NCBI GenBank assembly: GCA_017940895.1
Contig: JAGAXM010000027.1
Span: 62,001-126,000, forward strand
DNA from: Clostridiales bacterium
Lineage (GTDB): Bacteria > Bacillota > Clostridia > Saccharofermentanales > Saccharofermentanaceae
Length of the DNA stretch: 64,000 bases
Direction: 5' to 3'
Shown here: positions 53,573 through 63,003 of the stretch, in pieces
Numbering within the stretch: position 1 is the first letter of the stretch
Layout: each line of letters begins with the position of its first letter
Made by a program: the position numbers and the translations under genes
Notes under the pieces: generated by a model
Seen by the model: the letters and a program-made list of their open reading frames with translations, nothing else
The model's database searches: none
Told to the model about the DNA's origin: nothing

Positions 53573-53604
53573 TATCTTAGAACTTCATAGGGAGGGTCCA
53601 TATT

Positions 53605-54036
53605 ATGTCAGTTAAGCAGATCAATGTATTCCTAGAGAACGAGCCCGGAAGACTTGCTGAGGTTACAGCGGCACTTTCTGAGGCTAAGATCGATATCAGG
53701 GCTGTATATATTACGGATTCGACCACATACGGTATGCTCCGAATGATCGTCGATCAGCCTGATGAAGCTAAGATAGTTCTTATGAGCAAGGGGTTTACGG
53801 TAAGTATCTCGCACGTTATCGCTGTATCACTTAAGGATGTTCCCGGTACACTCGATAAGGTTCTCAAGCTTCTTTCCGACAACGGTATCCAGCTCGAGTA
53901 TCTCTACGCATTCGTAGGACGTCTGTCCACGGAGGCCGTAGTAGTCTTAAGAGTCGATGACAGAGTTAAGACTATGGAGATCTTCGAGCAGAATAACATC
54001 CCTGTTATTGATGATAAGGAGGTATACGGCATCTGA
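53605..54036 (+). CDS. Tandem ACT-domain protein
   Basis: A 143-residue protein made of two ACT domains: INVFLENEPGRLAEVTAALSEAKIDIRAVY and VIAVSLKDVPGTLDKVLKLLSDNGIQLEYLY carry the usual strand-PGxL-helix pattern. ACT pairs bind amino acids and regulate metabolism. This two-domain form is common in anaerobes, often beside amino-acid or acyl-CoA genes. It overlaps the start of the next gene by one base, so it may regulate or serve that PLP enzyme. ATG 53605 has a gggagggtcc site. Confidence 0.9.
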   Translation: MSVKQINVFLENEPGRLAEVTAALSEAKIDIRAVYITDSTTYGMLRMIVDQPDEAKIVLMSKGFTVSISHVIAVSLKDVPGTLDKVLKLLSDNGIQLEYLYAFVGRLSTEAVVVLRVDDRVKTMEIFEQNNIPVIDDKEVYGI

Positions 54037-55286
54037 TGTCGAACCCCTACAGTATTTACGGTGTAAGTGACGAAGCAGCTTCGCTCGCCTTGAAGGCGGG
54101 GGAAGCTGTTCTTCCTGTATTCAGAAAGATAGAGGAGACCCGCGAGAAGAATCAGCTCCGCGTGATGGAAGCTTTTCGTGCGGCTAAGTTCTCCGAGCCC
54201 CACATGGGCCTTACGACAGGCTACGGCTACGACGACATCGGCAGAGAGAAGATCGAGCAGATCTTCGCCGATATCATGGGCGCGCCCAAGGCTTATGTCA
54301 GGATCCAGATAAGTTCCGGCACGCAGGCGATATCGTCGATGCTCTACGGCATCACACGCCCCGGCGACGTTATCCTGTCCGCGACGGGCAAGCCTTACGA
54401 TACGCTCGCATCTACGCTCGGTCTTACAGAGAAGACATACGACGGCTCTTTGAAGCAGTACGGCATCGGCTACGACGAGGTCGAGCTTAATGAGGACGGA
54501 ACCTTCAAGCGCGAAGAGCTCCTGTCCAAGATCACGGATAGGGTCAAGGTGGTCTTCATCCAGAAGTCTAGAGGCTACACGGGCAGACGCGCGCTTCGCA
54601 AGGACGATATCAAGGACATCTGCGATGCGGTTCATAATAAGCGTTCCGATATCATTGTGGCGGTGGATAACTGCTACGGCGAGTTCACGGAGGATGCGGA
54701 GCCCTGTTCCTACGGCGCCGATATCTGCGCAGGTTCCATGATCAAGAACCCGGGAGGCGGTATCGCTCCTTCGGGCGGATATATCGCGGGAAGAGAAGAC
54801 CTTGTTGAGAAGGTCGCAAGACATATCTGCGCGCCGGGATTGGGAAGCGAAGTCGGACCCTCACTCGGATTTAACAGACAGCTCGCGCAGGGCATCTTCA
54901 TGGCGCCTCACGTAGTAGCCGAGTGCCTCAAGGGCTCGGTGTTCGCTGCGGCTGCATTCGAGCTTGCGGGAATCAAGACGTCTCCTTCCTATAATGAGGA
55001 CCGCGGAGATATAGTTCAGACTATTATCTTCAACGATTCCGATAAACTTGTTGATTTCTGCGGCAAGGTACAGAGCTGCTCGCCGGTTGATTCGTTCGTT
55101 ACCCCCGAGCCCTGGGATATGCCGGGTTATGAGGATCAGGTCGTTATGGCTGCCGGTACATTTACCTCGGGCGCGACGACGGAATTCTCCTGCGACGGCC
55201 CGATAAAGCCGCCGTATATAGCATATATGCAGGGCGGACTTGTATATGAGCAGGTCAAACTTGCAGTGATGAGGGCTTTGTCATAA
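54036..55286 (+). CDS. Methionine gamma-lyase-like / aluminium resistance protein (YnbB family)
   Basis: A 416-residue PLP enzyme of the family often called aluminium resistance protein. Features are TTGYGYDDIGREKIEQIFA, ISSGTQAISSMLYGI, VFIQKSRGYTGR, VAVDNCYGEF and GSMIKNPGGGIAPSGGY, with the PLP-binding Lys in GSMIKN. Family members are related to cystathionine lyases; the real substrate is not established. It follows the ACT gene directly, which suggests amino-acid control. The HlyD-like gene starts 18 bases after its stop. Confidence 0.9.
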   Translation: MSNPYSIYGVSDEAASLALKAGEAVLPVFRKIEETREKNQLRVMEAFRAAKFSEPHMGLTTGYGYDDIGREKIEQIFADIMGAPKAYVRIQISSGTQAISSMLYGITRPGDVILSATGKPYDTLASTLGLTEKTYDGSLKQYGIGYDEVELNEDGTFKREELLSKITDRVKVVFIQKSRGYTGRRALRKDDIKDICDAVHNKRSDIIVAVDNCYGEFTEDAEPCSYGADICAGSMIKNPGGGIAPSGGYIAGREDLVEKVARHICAPGLGSEVGPSLGFNRQLAQGIFMAPHVVAECLKGSVFAAAAFELAGIKTSPSYNEDRGDIVQTIIFNDSDKLVDFCGKVQSCSPVDSFVTPEPWDMPGYEDQVVMAAGTFTSGATTEFSCDGPIKPPYIAYMQGGLVYEQVKLAVMRALS

Positions 55287-55304
55287 ACTGACTTACGGTT
55301 GATT

Positions 55305-57107
55305 ATGTCGGATAACGAGAACAGACAATGGTTTGAGCAAAGCGATAAGGATCGCGAGAGAAGAAGAAGCAGGACAGGCGGCAAGAAGCCCGCATCCGGT
55401 GCTCCGAAGGCTCCCGCCGATGAAGCGCGTAAGAAGCGTTCCGCTCAGCGCGGCCAGGCTCCTGCGGGCAAGCATCCGCCGAAGCCTCAGCAGCCTAAGC
55501 CCGGTCAGCCGAAGTCCGACCGTCCCGTACAGGGAAGGCAGGGACAGCCGCGTCCGGGTCAGCCCAAGCCTTCACAGAATAAGCAGGGACAGAGGCTTCA
55601 GCAGGGCGGCAAGCCTAAGGCTGACGCCGTCCGTAAAGACGGCAGGCCGGATTCCGGTAAGGGAAGACCTGAAGGCAAGAAGCCCGAGCAGCGTAAGCTT
55701 GAGCAGAAGCGCAGAAGCGAGCCTACGCCGATTCCTCAGTCTGCGATCCCGCTGAAGGGCGAGCCTGAGCCCAAGTCTTCCAAGGAGAAGACCGCTCCCG
55801 GCAATCCTACTCCCAATGAGATCCGTAAGAAGTCTTCACGTAAGAAGGCTCTTGTAAGCTCCGCGTTAGCCGTCGCGCTTGTGTTGGCGGGCATTCTGGT
55901 GTTGCTGTTCGTTGTGCATCACCTTTTCGATTATTTTGCAGTTAAGCCGAACCTCGAGTTCGTTACCAACGGTTCCATCGAGCACACTATCGGTTCGAGG
56001 GCGATTATCGTGCGTAATGAGAGCGTTATTGCTTCCGATCACGGCGGTGACTTCGTAACGCAGGCTGCGGAGGGTTCGCGTGTTGCAGCCGGTCAGTCGA
56101 TCGCGATGGTCGTTCCCGACGATATGCAGACTGTAGTAGAGAACTTGAGAAGCACTCAGTCACAGATCTCAGACGTTCAGCAGGAGCTGATCGCGAACGG
56201 ACTTGCCGAGGGAGCTGACGTTATCTACAGCGATATCGATCAGTCGCTGAACCCTATTATTAATATGTTAAGAATTGATTCCATTGAAGGTAATCTGTCG
56301 GAGCTTTCTTCTTATTCATCTTCGATCTCGGTTCTTCTTAATCAAAGAGAACTCGAGCTCGCGGATCTCGACTTCGATGATGAGAGACTCCGTACTTTAA
56401 GATCGGACGAGAGAGGTTACGAGTCGCAGCTTCAGAACAGAGCTTCGGTTGTCAATGCGACCGAGCCCGGCATCATTTCTTTCAAGCTCGACGGTCTCGA
56501 GACTGTGCTTAATTATGAGGTGCTGCTTAATGCGGATGCCGTAACGATAAGAGATTATATCGATAATGCCGTAGGTGTTATCACGTCTGACCTCACAGTC
56601 GAGGCGGGTGATAATGTCGCGAGGATCGCGAGCAATCAGGATCAGTATATCGCATGCTTCCTTAATGAATCGGATGCGCCTTCTGCTGCGTTCGAGGTTG
56701 GTTCGCAGCATACGATTATCGTAGGTTCCGAGGGACTTAGTATCGGTAAGTGTATCGTTCAGAGAATACAGCCCACGAGTAACGGCAATTACCTTGTAGT
56801 ATTCTCCACGACACGTTATGTGGAGGATCTTCTCGATGTTAGATCCGTTGATATCGAGGTCGTTATCACAGAGACAAGAGGTCTTCGTGTTCCCGTATCG
56901 AGCCTTGTTAATCCCGATTATGACCGCGGCGTTGCCACTATCTATGTCAATGACCAGGGATTCTGTAATTCGCTCGGAGTACTCATCGTCGACTATGACC
57001 GTGAGTTCGCGATCATCACTCCTATGGGTGACGGCTCCGTTCCGAATCTTCAGACTGTTTATATTACCAATCCGGAATCCGTAAGTCCGGGAGATCAGGT
57101 GGGATGA
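55305..57107 (+). CDS. HlyD-like membrane adaptor with disordered basic N-terminus
   Basis: A 600-residue protein. Residues 1 to ~175 are hydrophilic and rich in Lys, Pro, Gln and Arg (QPKPGQPKSDRPVQGRQGQP), predicted disordered and cytoplasmic. A membrane helix lies at about 185-208. The rest is extracytoplasmic: GSRAIIVRNESVI and a biotinyl-lipoyl half near residue 255, a helical hairpin (~270-370), then beta-rich domains with LRVPVSSLV. It fits HlyD-type adaptors seen next to yggS and sepF in Clostridia; from memory that neighbourhood is conserved. ATG 55305 is preferred over TTG 55299. It overlaps yggS by 4 bases. Confidence 0.72.
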   Translation: MSDNENRQWFEQSDKDRERRRSRTGGKKPASGAPKAPADEARKKRSAQRGQAPAGKHPPKPQQPKPGQPKSDRPVQGRQGQPRPGQPKPSQNKQGQRLQQGGKPKADAVRKDGRPDSGKGRPEGKKPEQRKLEQKRRSEPTPIPQSAIPLKGEPEPKSSKEKTAPGNPTPNEIRKKSSRKKALVSSALAVALVLAGILVLLFVVHHLFDYFAVKPNLEFVTNGSIEHTIGSRAIIVRNESVIASDHGGDFVTQAAEGSRVAAGQSIAMVVPDDMQTVVENLRSTQSQISDVQQELIANGLAEGADVIYSDIDQSLNPIINMLRIDSIEGNLSELSSYSSSISVLLNQRELELADLDFDDERLRTLRSDERGYESQLQNRASVVNATEPGIISFKLDGLETVLNYEVLLNADAVTIRDYIDNAVGVITSDLTVEAGDNVARIASNQDQYIACFLNESDAPSAAFEVGSQHTIIVGSEGLSIGKCIVQRIQPTSNGNYLVVFSTTRYVEDLLDVRSVDIEVVITETRGLRVPVSSLVNPDYDRGVATIYVNDQGFCNSLGVLIVDYDREFAIITPMGDGSVPNLQTVYITNPESVSPGDQVG

Positions 57108-57844
57108 TGGAAGTTACCAAGGAGCTTACAGAGAGAATCAAGGCTAATGCCGATAAGGTAAGAACTAATATTGCAGAAGCGTGCAGGGAAGCGGGACGCG
57201 ATCCGTCTGAGGTTACGCTGGTCGGTGTATCCAAGGTGTTTCCTGTCGAGTATGCTGCTGCGGCCGTTATGGGCGGTCTTAATGATCTCGGAGAGAACCG
57301 CGTTCAGGAGCTCGTTCCGAAGATCGAGACTTTGGCTGTTAACAAGCTCGATCCCCGCTGGCACCTGATCGGTACGCTTCAGCGTAATAAAGTTAAATAT
57401 ATTATAGGAAAGACTTATCTTATACATTCCGTAAATACACTCGAGCTTGCCGAGGAGATATCGAAGAGATCTGCTGCAGCGGGAATCGTTACAGACATAC
57501 TCCTGCAGGGTAATATCTCGGGCGAGGAGAGTAAGCACGGTTTTACTCCCGAAGAGCTTAAGAGCGCCGTGGAGGCTGTGTCTGCCATGGAAGGCGTGCG
57601 CATGAGAGGCCTTATGACAATGGCTCCGATCGAGACTGCGCCGGGGCAGGCAAGACCTGTTTTCGAGAGGACGCGCGATATTTTCGAAGAGCTTAAGACT
57701 TCCGTAAAAGATCCGTCCTGCTGGGATACGCTGTCCATGGGCATGAGCGGCGATTACAAAGAAGCTATTGCGGCGGGAAGCACTTGTGTTAGAATTGGAA
57801 CCGCGATATTTGGCGACAGAAAGGCACTTCAGAGCCAAATTTGA
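57104..57844 (+). CDS. yggS: YggS-family PLP homeostasis protein
   Basis: A 246-residue single-domain PLP protein (YggS/PROSC). The PLP lysine is in VTLVGVSKVFP; other motifs are LGENRVQELVPK, RWHLIGTLQRNKVKYI, HSVNTLELAEEI and GMSGDYKEAIAAGSTCVRIGTAIFG. It has no known enzymatic activity; it controls PLP and amino-acid balance. The ATG overlaps the end of the adaptor gene. In Firmicutes yggS commonly precedes sepF, as here. Confidence 0.94.
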   Translation: MMEVTKELTERIKANADKVRTNIAEACREAGRDPSEVTLVGVSKVFPVEYAAAAVMGGLNDLGENRVQELVPKIETLAVNKLDPRWHLIGTLQRNKVKYIIGKTYLIHSVNTLELAEEISKRSAAAGIVTDILLQGNISGEESKHGFTPEELKSAVEAVSAMEGVRMRGLMTMAPIETAPGQARPVFERTRDIFEELKTSVKDPSCWDTLSMGMSGDYKEAIAAGSTCVRIGTAIFGDRKALQSQI

Positions 57845-57851
57845 TTTCTTG

Positions 57852-58020
57852 TGTAACATAGAAAACGGTCTATGTTACAGAAAAGTTTCTTTATTTTTCC
57901 ATAGTCTTACAACCGCTCAAAATTACTTGTGCAAGTGATTTTCAATTTGTATTATCAAGCCATACTTTTTATCAACCACGCGGGTTTTGTGGTAACAATA
58001 CAATAATTTAGGAGGAACGA
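57852..58020 (+). promoter_or_regulatory. Intergenic region before sepF with inverted repeats
   Basis: The 181-base gap holds a perfect 10-bp inverted repeat, TGTAACATAG (57852-57861) with CTATGTTACA (57870-57879), 8-base centre. It lacks a clean T-run, so it could be a weak terminator or an operator. A shorter ACTTG-tg-CAAGT palindrome and a CCAC/GTGG pair follow. sepF itself has a strong taggaggaac site. Confidence 0.5.
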
Positions 58021-58025
58021 AAAGT

Positions 58026-58523
58026 ATGGGCAAGTTTTCTGATTTCATGAAGAAGCTTTATGATTATGAGGACGTAGAAGAGGGCGAGTACAACGCTTAC
58101 GACATGGAAGAGTACGATGATGCAGGCGAGTCAGAGTACGATGCATCTTATGATTCTTTCCAGGAAGAGGTACCTTATATGCAGCCCGAGACACAGACAT
58201 ATATCCAGCAGCCTGTTGCAACAACTACTCCCGTCAGATCAGCTTCTACAGCTACAGTTGTAATGCTCTCACCTTACGACATCAGAACTTCCCAGATCGT
58301 TTGTGATCATATCCGTGAAGGCCATATCGTAATCTGCAACCTCACACCTAACGCTAACAACCAGAGAGTTGTTGACTACATCTCCGGTGCAGTTTACTCC
58401 CTCGACGGTAAGATCGAGCCTACACCCGTTAAGACAACATTCGTCTGCACACCCAGACAGGTTGAGCTCATCGTAGACAGCCAGGCTGGCGAAGAGGGTG
58501 CTTCTAAGGTTTCTGCACTCTGA
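58026..58523 (+). CDS. sepF: Cell division protein SepF
   Basis: A 165-residue Z-ring-associated protein that binds FtsZ and the membrane. It has the N-terminal amphipathic segment MGKFSDFMKKLYDYE, an acidic Tyr/Glu-rich linker (~15-75) and the C-terminal SepF core: VVMLSPYDIRTSQIVCDHIREGHIVICNL and QRVVDYISGAVYSLDGKI. It is preceded by yggS and a regulatory-looking gap. Codon bias (gct, aca, ctc) suggests good expression. Confidence 0.95.
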   Translation: MGKFSDFMKKLYDYEDVEEGEYNAYDMEEYDDAGESEYDASYDSFQEEVPYMQPETQTYIQQPVATTTPVRSASTATVVMLSPYDIRTSQIVCDHIREGHIVICNLTPNANNQRVVDYISGAVYSLDGKIEPTPVKTTFVCTPRQVELIVDSQAGEEGASKVSAL

Positions 58524-58561
58524 TAAGAGTACGAAATATCCTGTAAGTAGATTGGTTGATT

Positions 58562-58592
58562 AAGCCGGGATGAATTTCCCGGCTTTTTTATG
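58562..58592 (+). terminator. Rho-independent terminator after sepF
   Basis: A 9-bp stem, AAGCCGGGA (58562-58570) with TCCCGGCTT (58577-58585), 6-base loop, then a TTTT-rich tail. Confidence 0.9.
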
Positions 58593-58630
58593 TTAAAATA
58601 TATTTATCTTATTTTGCTTTGGGGCTACGG

Positions 58631-59251
58631 ATGAAAGAATCAGATCGCGAGTATGTATTTACCAGCTTGAGCAGACTGTGCCAATCTTTAATATCAGAGG
58701 CGGAGGTGCTGTGTGAGCTGATCGACGATGACGGGGACTTTGATTCCGTTGTCAGACATATCTCTTCAATTGAAGATGAAGCAGATAATATCATTCATGA
58801 GATTCAGTATTACTATCAGGAGAACCGCTTGTTCAGGGATCCTGACTGTATGATGATACTTGAGATCGTTATGGCAGTGGAGGCATGCACCGATCTTATC
58901 TATGATATCGCCAAGACGTTTATAAGACTTAATATCTATGAGGTTAAGGATAATATCGTATCAAGCTTTATGAGCGCGGGTTCCGGAGCCGTTAAGATGG
59001 CTGAACTTATGAACCGCATAAGAAGAATGAATAAGGCTGATACGCCGATCAAGGACCTTATCGAACTCGATCATTACAGTGTCGAATATAAGAAGATTTA
59101 TGAGCTTAATATGAAGAAGCTCTATGTAGACGGAACAGATCCTCTCGAAGTAATGAGATGGACGGCCGTCTATGATGCTTTTATGAAGCTTTTCGAAGGG
59201 TACGAGCACGTGGCCGAGTGCGGCGGCAAGTACTGCCTGTTCATGGATTGA
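58631..59251 (+). CDS. DUF47 / PhoU-like protein
   Basis: A 206-residue all-helical protein fitting DUF47 (YkaA-type), the PhoU-related partner of Pit phosphate or metal transporters. Helix patterns such as VRHISSIEDEADNIIHEIQYYY and YYQENRLFRDPDCMMILEIV support this. No pit gene is adjacent, so any transporter would be elsewhere. ATG 58631 is chosen over TTG 58619; a gggg element is 6-10 bases upstream. The deaminase gene begins 4 bases after the stop. Confidence 0.78.
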   Translation: MKESDREYVFTSLSRLCQSLISEAEVLCELIDDDGDFDSVVRHISSIEDEADNIIHEIQYYYQENRLFRDPDCMMILEIVMAVEACTDLIYDIAKTFIRLNIYEVKDNIVSSFMSAGSGAVKMAELMNRIRRMNKADTPIKDLIELDHYSVEYKKIYELNMKKLYVDGTDPLEVMRWTAVYDAFMKLFEGYEHVAECGGKYCLFMD

Positions 59252-59255
59252 TCCC

Positions 59256-59681
59256 GTGCGTAAGTACGAAGTAACTCCCGATGATATGAAGCTTATCGAT
59301 GAGGCGTACGCTGCGCTTCATAAGGCTCAGGTTCCGGGCAATTTCTTCCATACGGTCGGCTGCTGCCTGAAGGCGAAGGACGGCACGCTGTACCACGGCG
59401 TTAACTGCGACTGCATACACGGCTCATGCGCCGAATTCATCGCAGTCGGCAACGCGAAGGTGAACGGTTGCCATGACTTTGATACGATCGTCTCTGTTCA
59501 TCCCGACGGCCCTGCGGGCCTGTTCTCACCGTGCGGCAATTGCCGACAGATGCTGATGGAGTATTCTCCTGATATAAAAGTAATCCTCGCCGATGAGAAC
59601 GGCGAGATCATCAAGACTGATATTGCCGAATTGCTGCCGCTCGCGTGGACCAGACTGCCCACCGGGGATCTCATGCATTAA
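59256..59681 (+). CDS. Cytidine-deaminase-like protein
   Basis: A 141-residue zinc deaminase. The catalytic zinc motif is HGSCAE (Cys and Glu) with PCGNCRQ supplying the other two cysteines. The size and GSCAE core fit cytidine deaminase or blasticidin-S deaminase-like proteins; the exact substrate is open. The start is GTG 59256, 4 bases after the DUF47 stop. It converges with metF across a structured gap. Confidence 0.85.
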   Translation: MRKYEVTPDDMKLIDEAYAALHKAQVPGNFFHTVGCCLKAKDGTLYHGVNCDCIHGSCAEFIAVGNAKVNGCHDFDTIVSVHPDGPAGLFSPCGNCRQMLMEYSPDIKVILADENGEIIKTDIAELLPLAWTRLPTGDLMH

Positions 59682-59756
59682 CACAAGCCCTTGCTTCGCT
59701 ACGTACTCCGCGCTTCGCTTGTGCGTAAGTCCGCTCAGCGAATTGCTTGTGTTAAT
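59677..59756. repeat. Long-loop inverted repeat between convergent genes
   Basis: A perfect 12-bp pair, ATTAACACAAGC (59677-59688) and GCTTGTGTTAAT (59745-59756), encloses a 56-base loop rich in CGCTT motifs (CTTCGCT, GCGCTTCGCTTGTG). It overlaps the deaminase stop codon and ends 2 bases before the metF stop. It probably works as a bidirectional terminator or a mobile-type small repeat. Confidence 0.55.
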
Positions 59757-59758
59757 AC

Positions 59759-60619
59759 TTACACTATATTCCTAATACCTTCGCAGATCCTACGGGCTAC
59801 GAGGGGATTATTCATTGTATACAGATGAATCCCGCGCGTGTCGTGCACGAGCAGATCGATGATTTGGCTTAAGCAGTAGGACATACCTGCGTCGAACAGC
59901 GCGGCTTTGTTATCCTCGTAGCGGTTGACGATCCTCTGGAATCTCAAGGGGAAAGACGCGTGGCATAGAGTCACCATGCGCTTGATCTGCGCGGCGTTGA
60001 TGACCGGCATGATGCCGGGAATGATGGGAATATTTATGTCGGCGATGCGGCACTCCTCGTGGAAGTGGTAGAAGATGCTGTTGTCGAAGAATAGCTGTGA
60101 CAGCAGCACTTCCGCGCCGGCGTCGACTTTCTTTTTGAGGCTTCGAATCTCGCTTATGGTATCAGGAGACTCGGGATGTCTCTCCGGGTAGCATGCACCT
60201 AAGAAGCAGAAGTCGTTACGGTCTTTAAGGTAAGAGATGAGATTCGATGAGTTCTTGAAGTCATCTTTGGCAGGTGCGTTGGGGTTCGGATCCCCGCGGA
60301 GCGCGAGGATGTTTTCGATGCCTTCCGCTTTCAGTACGTGCGCGAACTCATCGATCTCGTGTCTGTCGTAGTGCAGACATGTAAGGTGCACCACGGGTTC
60401 GATTCCGTACTCGTATTTGATCTTCTTGGCAAGCTCGATGGTCCTGTTGCAGTTGGACGAGCCGCCTGCGCCGAACGTGACGCTGATGAAATCAGGCTTA
60501 AGTTCGGACAGGACCTCGAGTGTCGCGTCGATATTACGAAGTTCGTCGTCCCTCTTGGGAGGGAAGATCTCGAACGACAGAGTTCTCTTATTTTCCTTGT
60601 AAAGATCGGTTATCTTCAT
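59759..60619 (-). CDS. metF: Methylenetetrahydrofolate reductase
   Basis: A 286-residue flavoprotein that makes 5-methyl-tetrahydrofolate for methionine synthesis. Features are [57 protein letters not shown] and [12 protein letters not shown]. Its ATG overlaps the metE stop by 4 bases, so metE-metF is one operon. MetE is the acceptor of its product. The size is normal for bacterial MetF. Confidence 0.96.
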   Translation of the reverse strand: MKITDLYKENKRTLSFEIFPPKRDDELRNIDATLEVLSELKPDFISVTFGAGGSSNCNRTIELAKKIKYEYGIEPVVHLTCLHYDRHEIDEFAHVLKAEGIENILALRGDPNPNAPAKDDFKNSSNLISYLKDRNDFCFLGACYPERHPESPDTISEIRSLKKKVDAGAEVLLSQLFFDNSIFYHFHEECRIADINIPIIPGIMPVINAAQIKRMVTLCHASFPLRFQRIVNRYEDNKAALFDAGMSYCLSQIIDLLVHDTRGIHLYTMNNPLVARRICEGIRNIV

Positions 60620-62874
60620 CTTAACTTCTTTGCTGCTTCTACGAGATTCTTGAGGCTCTTTACAGTCTCTTCGTTGCCTCTTGTCTTAAGACCGCAGTCG
60701 GGGTTGACCCAGAGCTTGCTGTCGTCGATCTTGGCTCTCATCTTGGTAAGAGCCGTAACGATCTCATCGACGGAAGGAACGCGGGGGCTGTGGATGTCGT
60801 ATACGCCGGGGCCGACCTCTGTCTTGAAGTTGTTCTCCTTCAGCGAATCGAGGATGAGAAGGTCAGATCTTGAAGCCTCGAATGTGATGACGTCAGCATC
60901 CATCGCGTCGATCGCGGGGATGATGTCCGTGAACTCACTGTAGCACATATGCGTGTGGATCTGAGTCTCGGGCTTTACGCCGGAAGTAACGAGTCTGAAG
61001 GCTGGGATAGCCCAGTCGAGATACTCGCTGTACCAGTCGGACTTTCTCAAAGGAAGCTTTTCACGGAGTGCAGCCTCGTCGATCTGGATGATGTTGATGC
61101 CGTTAGCCTCGAGGTCGAGTACTTCATCGCGAATCGCAAGTGCGATCTGCAGTGTGCTCTCCTTGATGGAGATGTCTTCACGGTGGAAGGACCAGTTCAG
61201 GATCGTAACAGGACCTGTGAGCATGCCCTTTACTTCCTTGTCGGTGCAGCTCTTCGCGAATGCGGACCACTTAACCGTGATCGCTTCCTTACGTGATACG
61301 TCACCCCAGATGAACGGAGGCTTAACGCATCTTGTACCGTAGGACTGAACCCATGCCTTCTCTGTGAACAGGTATCCCTCGAGGTGCTCGCCGAAATACT
61401 CTACCATGTCGTTACGCTCGAACTCGCCGTGAACGAGGACGTCGAGACCGATCTCCTCCTGGAGCTTGATGCACTCGGCGATCTTGTTCTTGTTGAAGTT
61501 AACGTACTCCTCCTCGGAGATGTTGCCCTTTCTGAAGTCCTGACGGTTCTTTCTTACGTCAGCGGTCTGCGGGAAGGAACCGATAGTGGTTGTAGGAAAC
61601 AGCGGCAGATTAAAGCGCGCCTTCTGGATCTTCTCGCGCTCTGCAAACTCGGGAAGTCTTGTGTAGTCGGAATCCTTGATGTTCTTTACTCTCTCCTGAA
61701 CCTTCGCGTCGTAAGCGTTTACACGGCTCTCGTGAAGCTTTCTGTTAGCCTCGAGCACAGCCTCGTCCTTGTTGACTGCAAGGGAAGCGATCTGAACGAG
61801 CTCGGGCAGCTTCTCCTCGGCAAAAGCGAAATGCTTCTTGTACTCATCCGTAAGCTTCGTCTCGCTTGCGAGTGTATAAGGCACGTGCAGGAGGGAGCAG
61901 GAAGTGTTTACTACGATGTTGTCTTCGCCTGCGGCAGCCTTGATCTCGTCGATGATGCCGAGAGTCTTCTCGTAGTTATTCTTCCAGATGTTCTTGCCGT
62001 TTACGACACCTGCGAAAAGAAGCTTATCAGCCGGGAATCCGTTGCTCTTAACAAGCTCGAGCGTCTTCTTGCCCTCGATGAAGTCGAGGCCGATACCGTC
62101 GAATGCGAGCGCCGTTACTTCGCTGTAGATATCTCTGATATCGCCGAAATATGTCTGCAGGAGAACCTTCACGCTGCCCTTGCTGCCGAGGATGGTGTTG
62201 TAGATATCCTTGAAGATCTTGTTGTCTTCAGCACTCAAGTCGTGTACGAGGTAAGGTTCGTCGAACTCGATCCACTCTGCGCCTGCTTTGGCAACAGCAT
62301 TTATGAGCTTAACGTATTCAGCGGCGAAAACGGGTGCGTAGTCTGCGATTGTTTTCGAGCCGGTGTAGCGAAGAAGCTTTAAGAAAGTGAAGGGACCTGT
62401 TACAGCAACCTTGGTGTTAACGCCGAGCGCTGAGGCTTCCTTGTACTCGTCGACAGGCTTGGTGCCGGTGAGCTTAACTTCCGTATCGTCGGAGATCTCG
62501 GGTACGAGGTAGTGGTAGTTCGTGTTGAACCACTTCTTCATGGCGAGGGCCTTAACGTTGCCCTTGTCGCCCTGGTAGCCTCTTGCCATCGCGAAATATG
62601 TATCGAGAGAGGGCAGACCGAGCTCTGTGTATCTTGCGGGGATGATGTTAAAGAGTACGGCTGTGTCGAGAACGTTGTCGTAGAATGAGAAGTCGTTAGA
62701 AGAGATGAAGTCGATGCCTGCATCCTTCTGTGCCTTGAGATTGTCTGCGCGGATAGCGGCTGCTGTCTCGTTAAGCTCGCTCTCTGTGATCTCGCCCTTG
62801 AAGTATTTCTCGGAGGCGAACTTGAGCTCTCTGTCCTTTCCGATTCTTGGATAACCGATAACTGATGTCTTCAT
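60616..62874 (-). CDS. metE: Cobalamin-independent methionine synthase
   Basis: A 752-residue enzyme that methylates homocysteine with methyl-tetrahydrofolate polyglutamate. The N-terminal domain starts [20 protein letters not shown]; the C-terminal catalytic domain has [40 protein letters not shown] (zinc His and Cys), ITFEASRSD (zinc Glu) and [11 protein letters not shown] (zinc Cys). ATG 62874 has an aaggagaaaac site. The short leader holds no room for a SAM riboswitch or T-box, so control probably comes from the divergent LysR gene. Confidence 0.97.
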   Translation of the reverse strand: MKTSVIGYPRIGKDRELKFASEKYFKGEITESELNETAAAIRADNLKAQKDAGIDFISSNDFSFYDNVLDTAVLFNIIPARYTELGLPSLDTYFAMARGYQGDKGNVKALAMKKWFNTNYHYLVPEISDDTEVKLTGTKPVDEYKEASALGVNTKVAVTGPFTFLKLLRYTGSKTIADYAPVFAAEYVKLINAVAKAGAEWIEFDEPYLVHDLSAEDNKIFKDIYNTILGSKGSVKVLLQTYFGDIRDIYSEVTALAFDGIGLDFIEGKKTLELVKSNGFPADKLLFAGVVNGKNIWKNNYEKTLGIIDEIKAAAGEDNIVVNTSCSLLHVPYTLASETKLTDEYKKHFAFAEEKLPELVQIASLAVNKDEAVLEANRKLHESRVNAYDAKVQERVKNIKDSDYTRLPEFAEREKIQKARFNLPLFPTTTIGSFPQTADVRKNRQDFRKGNISEEEYVNFNKNKIAECIKLQEEIGLDVLVHGEFERNDMVEYFGEHLEGYLFTEKAWVQSYGTRCVKPPFIWGDVSRKEAITVKWSAFAKSCTDKEVKGMLTGPVTILNWSFHREDISIKESTLQIALAIRDEVLDLEANGINIIQIDEAALREKLPLRKSDWYSEYLDWAIPAFRLVTSGVKPETQIHTHMCYSEFTDIIPAIDAMDADVITFEASRSDLLILDSLKENNFKTEVGPGVYDIHSPRVPSVDEIVTALTKMRAKIDDSKLWVNPDCGLKTRGNEETVKSLKNLVEAAKKLR

Positions 62875-62907
62875 ATGTTTTCTCCTTGTTTCAATGCATT
62901 TTCTATG

Positions 62908-62942
62908 GTGCCGAGTATATGCCTATTGACACAGTGGGTAAA
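62908..62942 (-). promoter_or_regulatory. Probable metE promoter, overlapping the LysR promoter
   Basis: On the minus strand, TTTACC followed by a 17-base spacer and TATACT directs transcription toward metE. Its -35 region coincides with the rightward lysR promoter. Confidence 0.5.
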
Positions 62943-62953
62943 ATACATAAAAT
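62926..62953 (+). promoter_or_regulatory. Sigma-A promoter of the LysR gene
   Basis: Consensus TTGACA (62926-62931), 16-base spacer, TAAAAT (62948-62953). It is 65 bases before the ATG at 63018 and shares bases with the opposite metE promoter. Confidence 0.65.
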
Positions 62954-62972
62954 TGGAGTGTAAATATAGGAA

Positions 62973-63003
62973 AAATCTATGGAACGGATGTGAACATAGA
63001 TTT
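62973..63003. promoter_or_regulatory. Inverted repeat operator candidate in metE-lysR gap
   Basis: A perfect 9-bp inverted repeat, AAATCTATG (62973-62981) with CATAGATTT (62995-63003), 13-base centre. It lies downstream of the LysR promoter and upstream of metE, where an autoregulatory LysR dimer could bind. Confidence 0.5.

Noticed and set aside
54080..54110. CGCCTTGAAGGCG palindrome identical to the core of the one at 2776
   Set aside because: It lies inside the PLP-enzyme coding sequence and encodes ordinary conserved residues; most likely chance.
53904..54824. Minus-strand frame (306 codons) opposite the PLP-enzyme gene
   Set aside because: No motifs, and overlaps two well-supported plus-strand genes.
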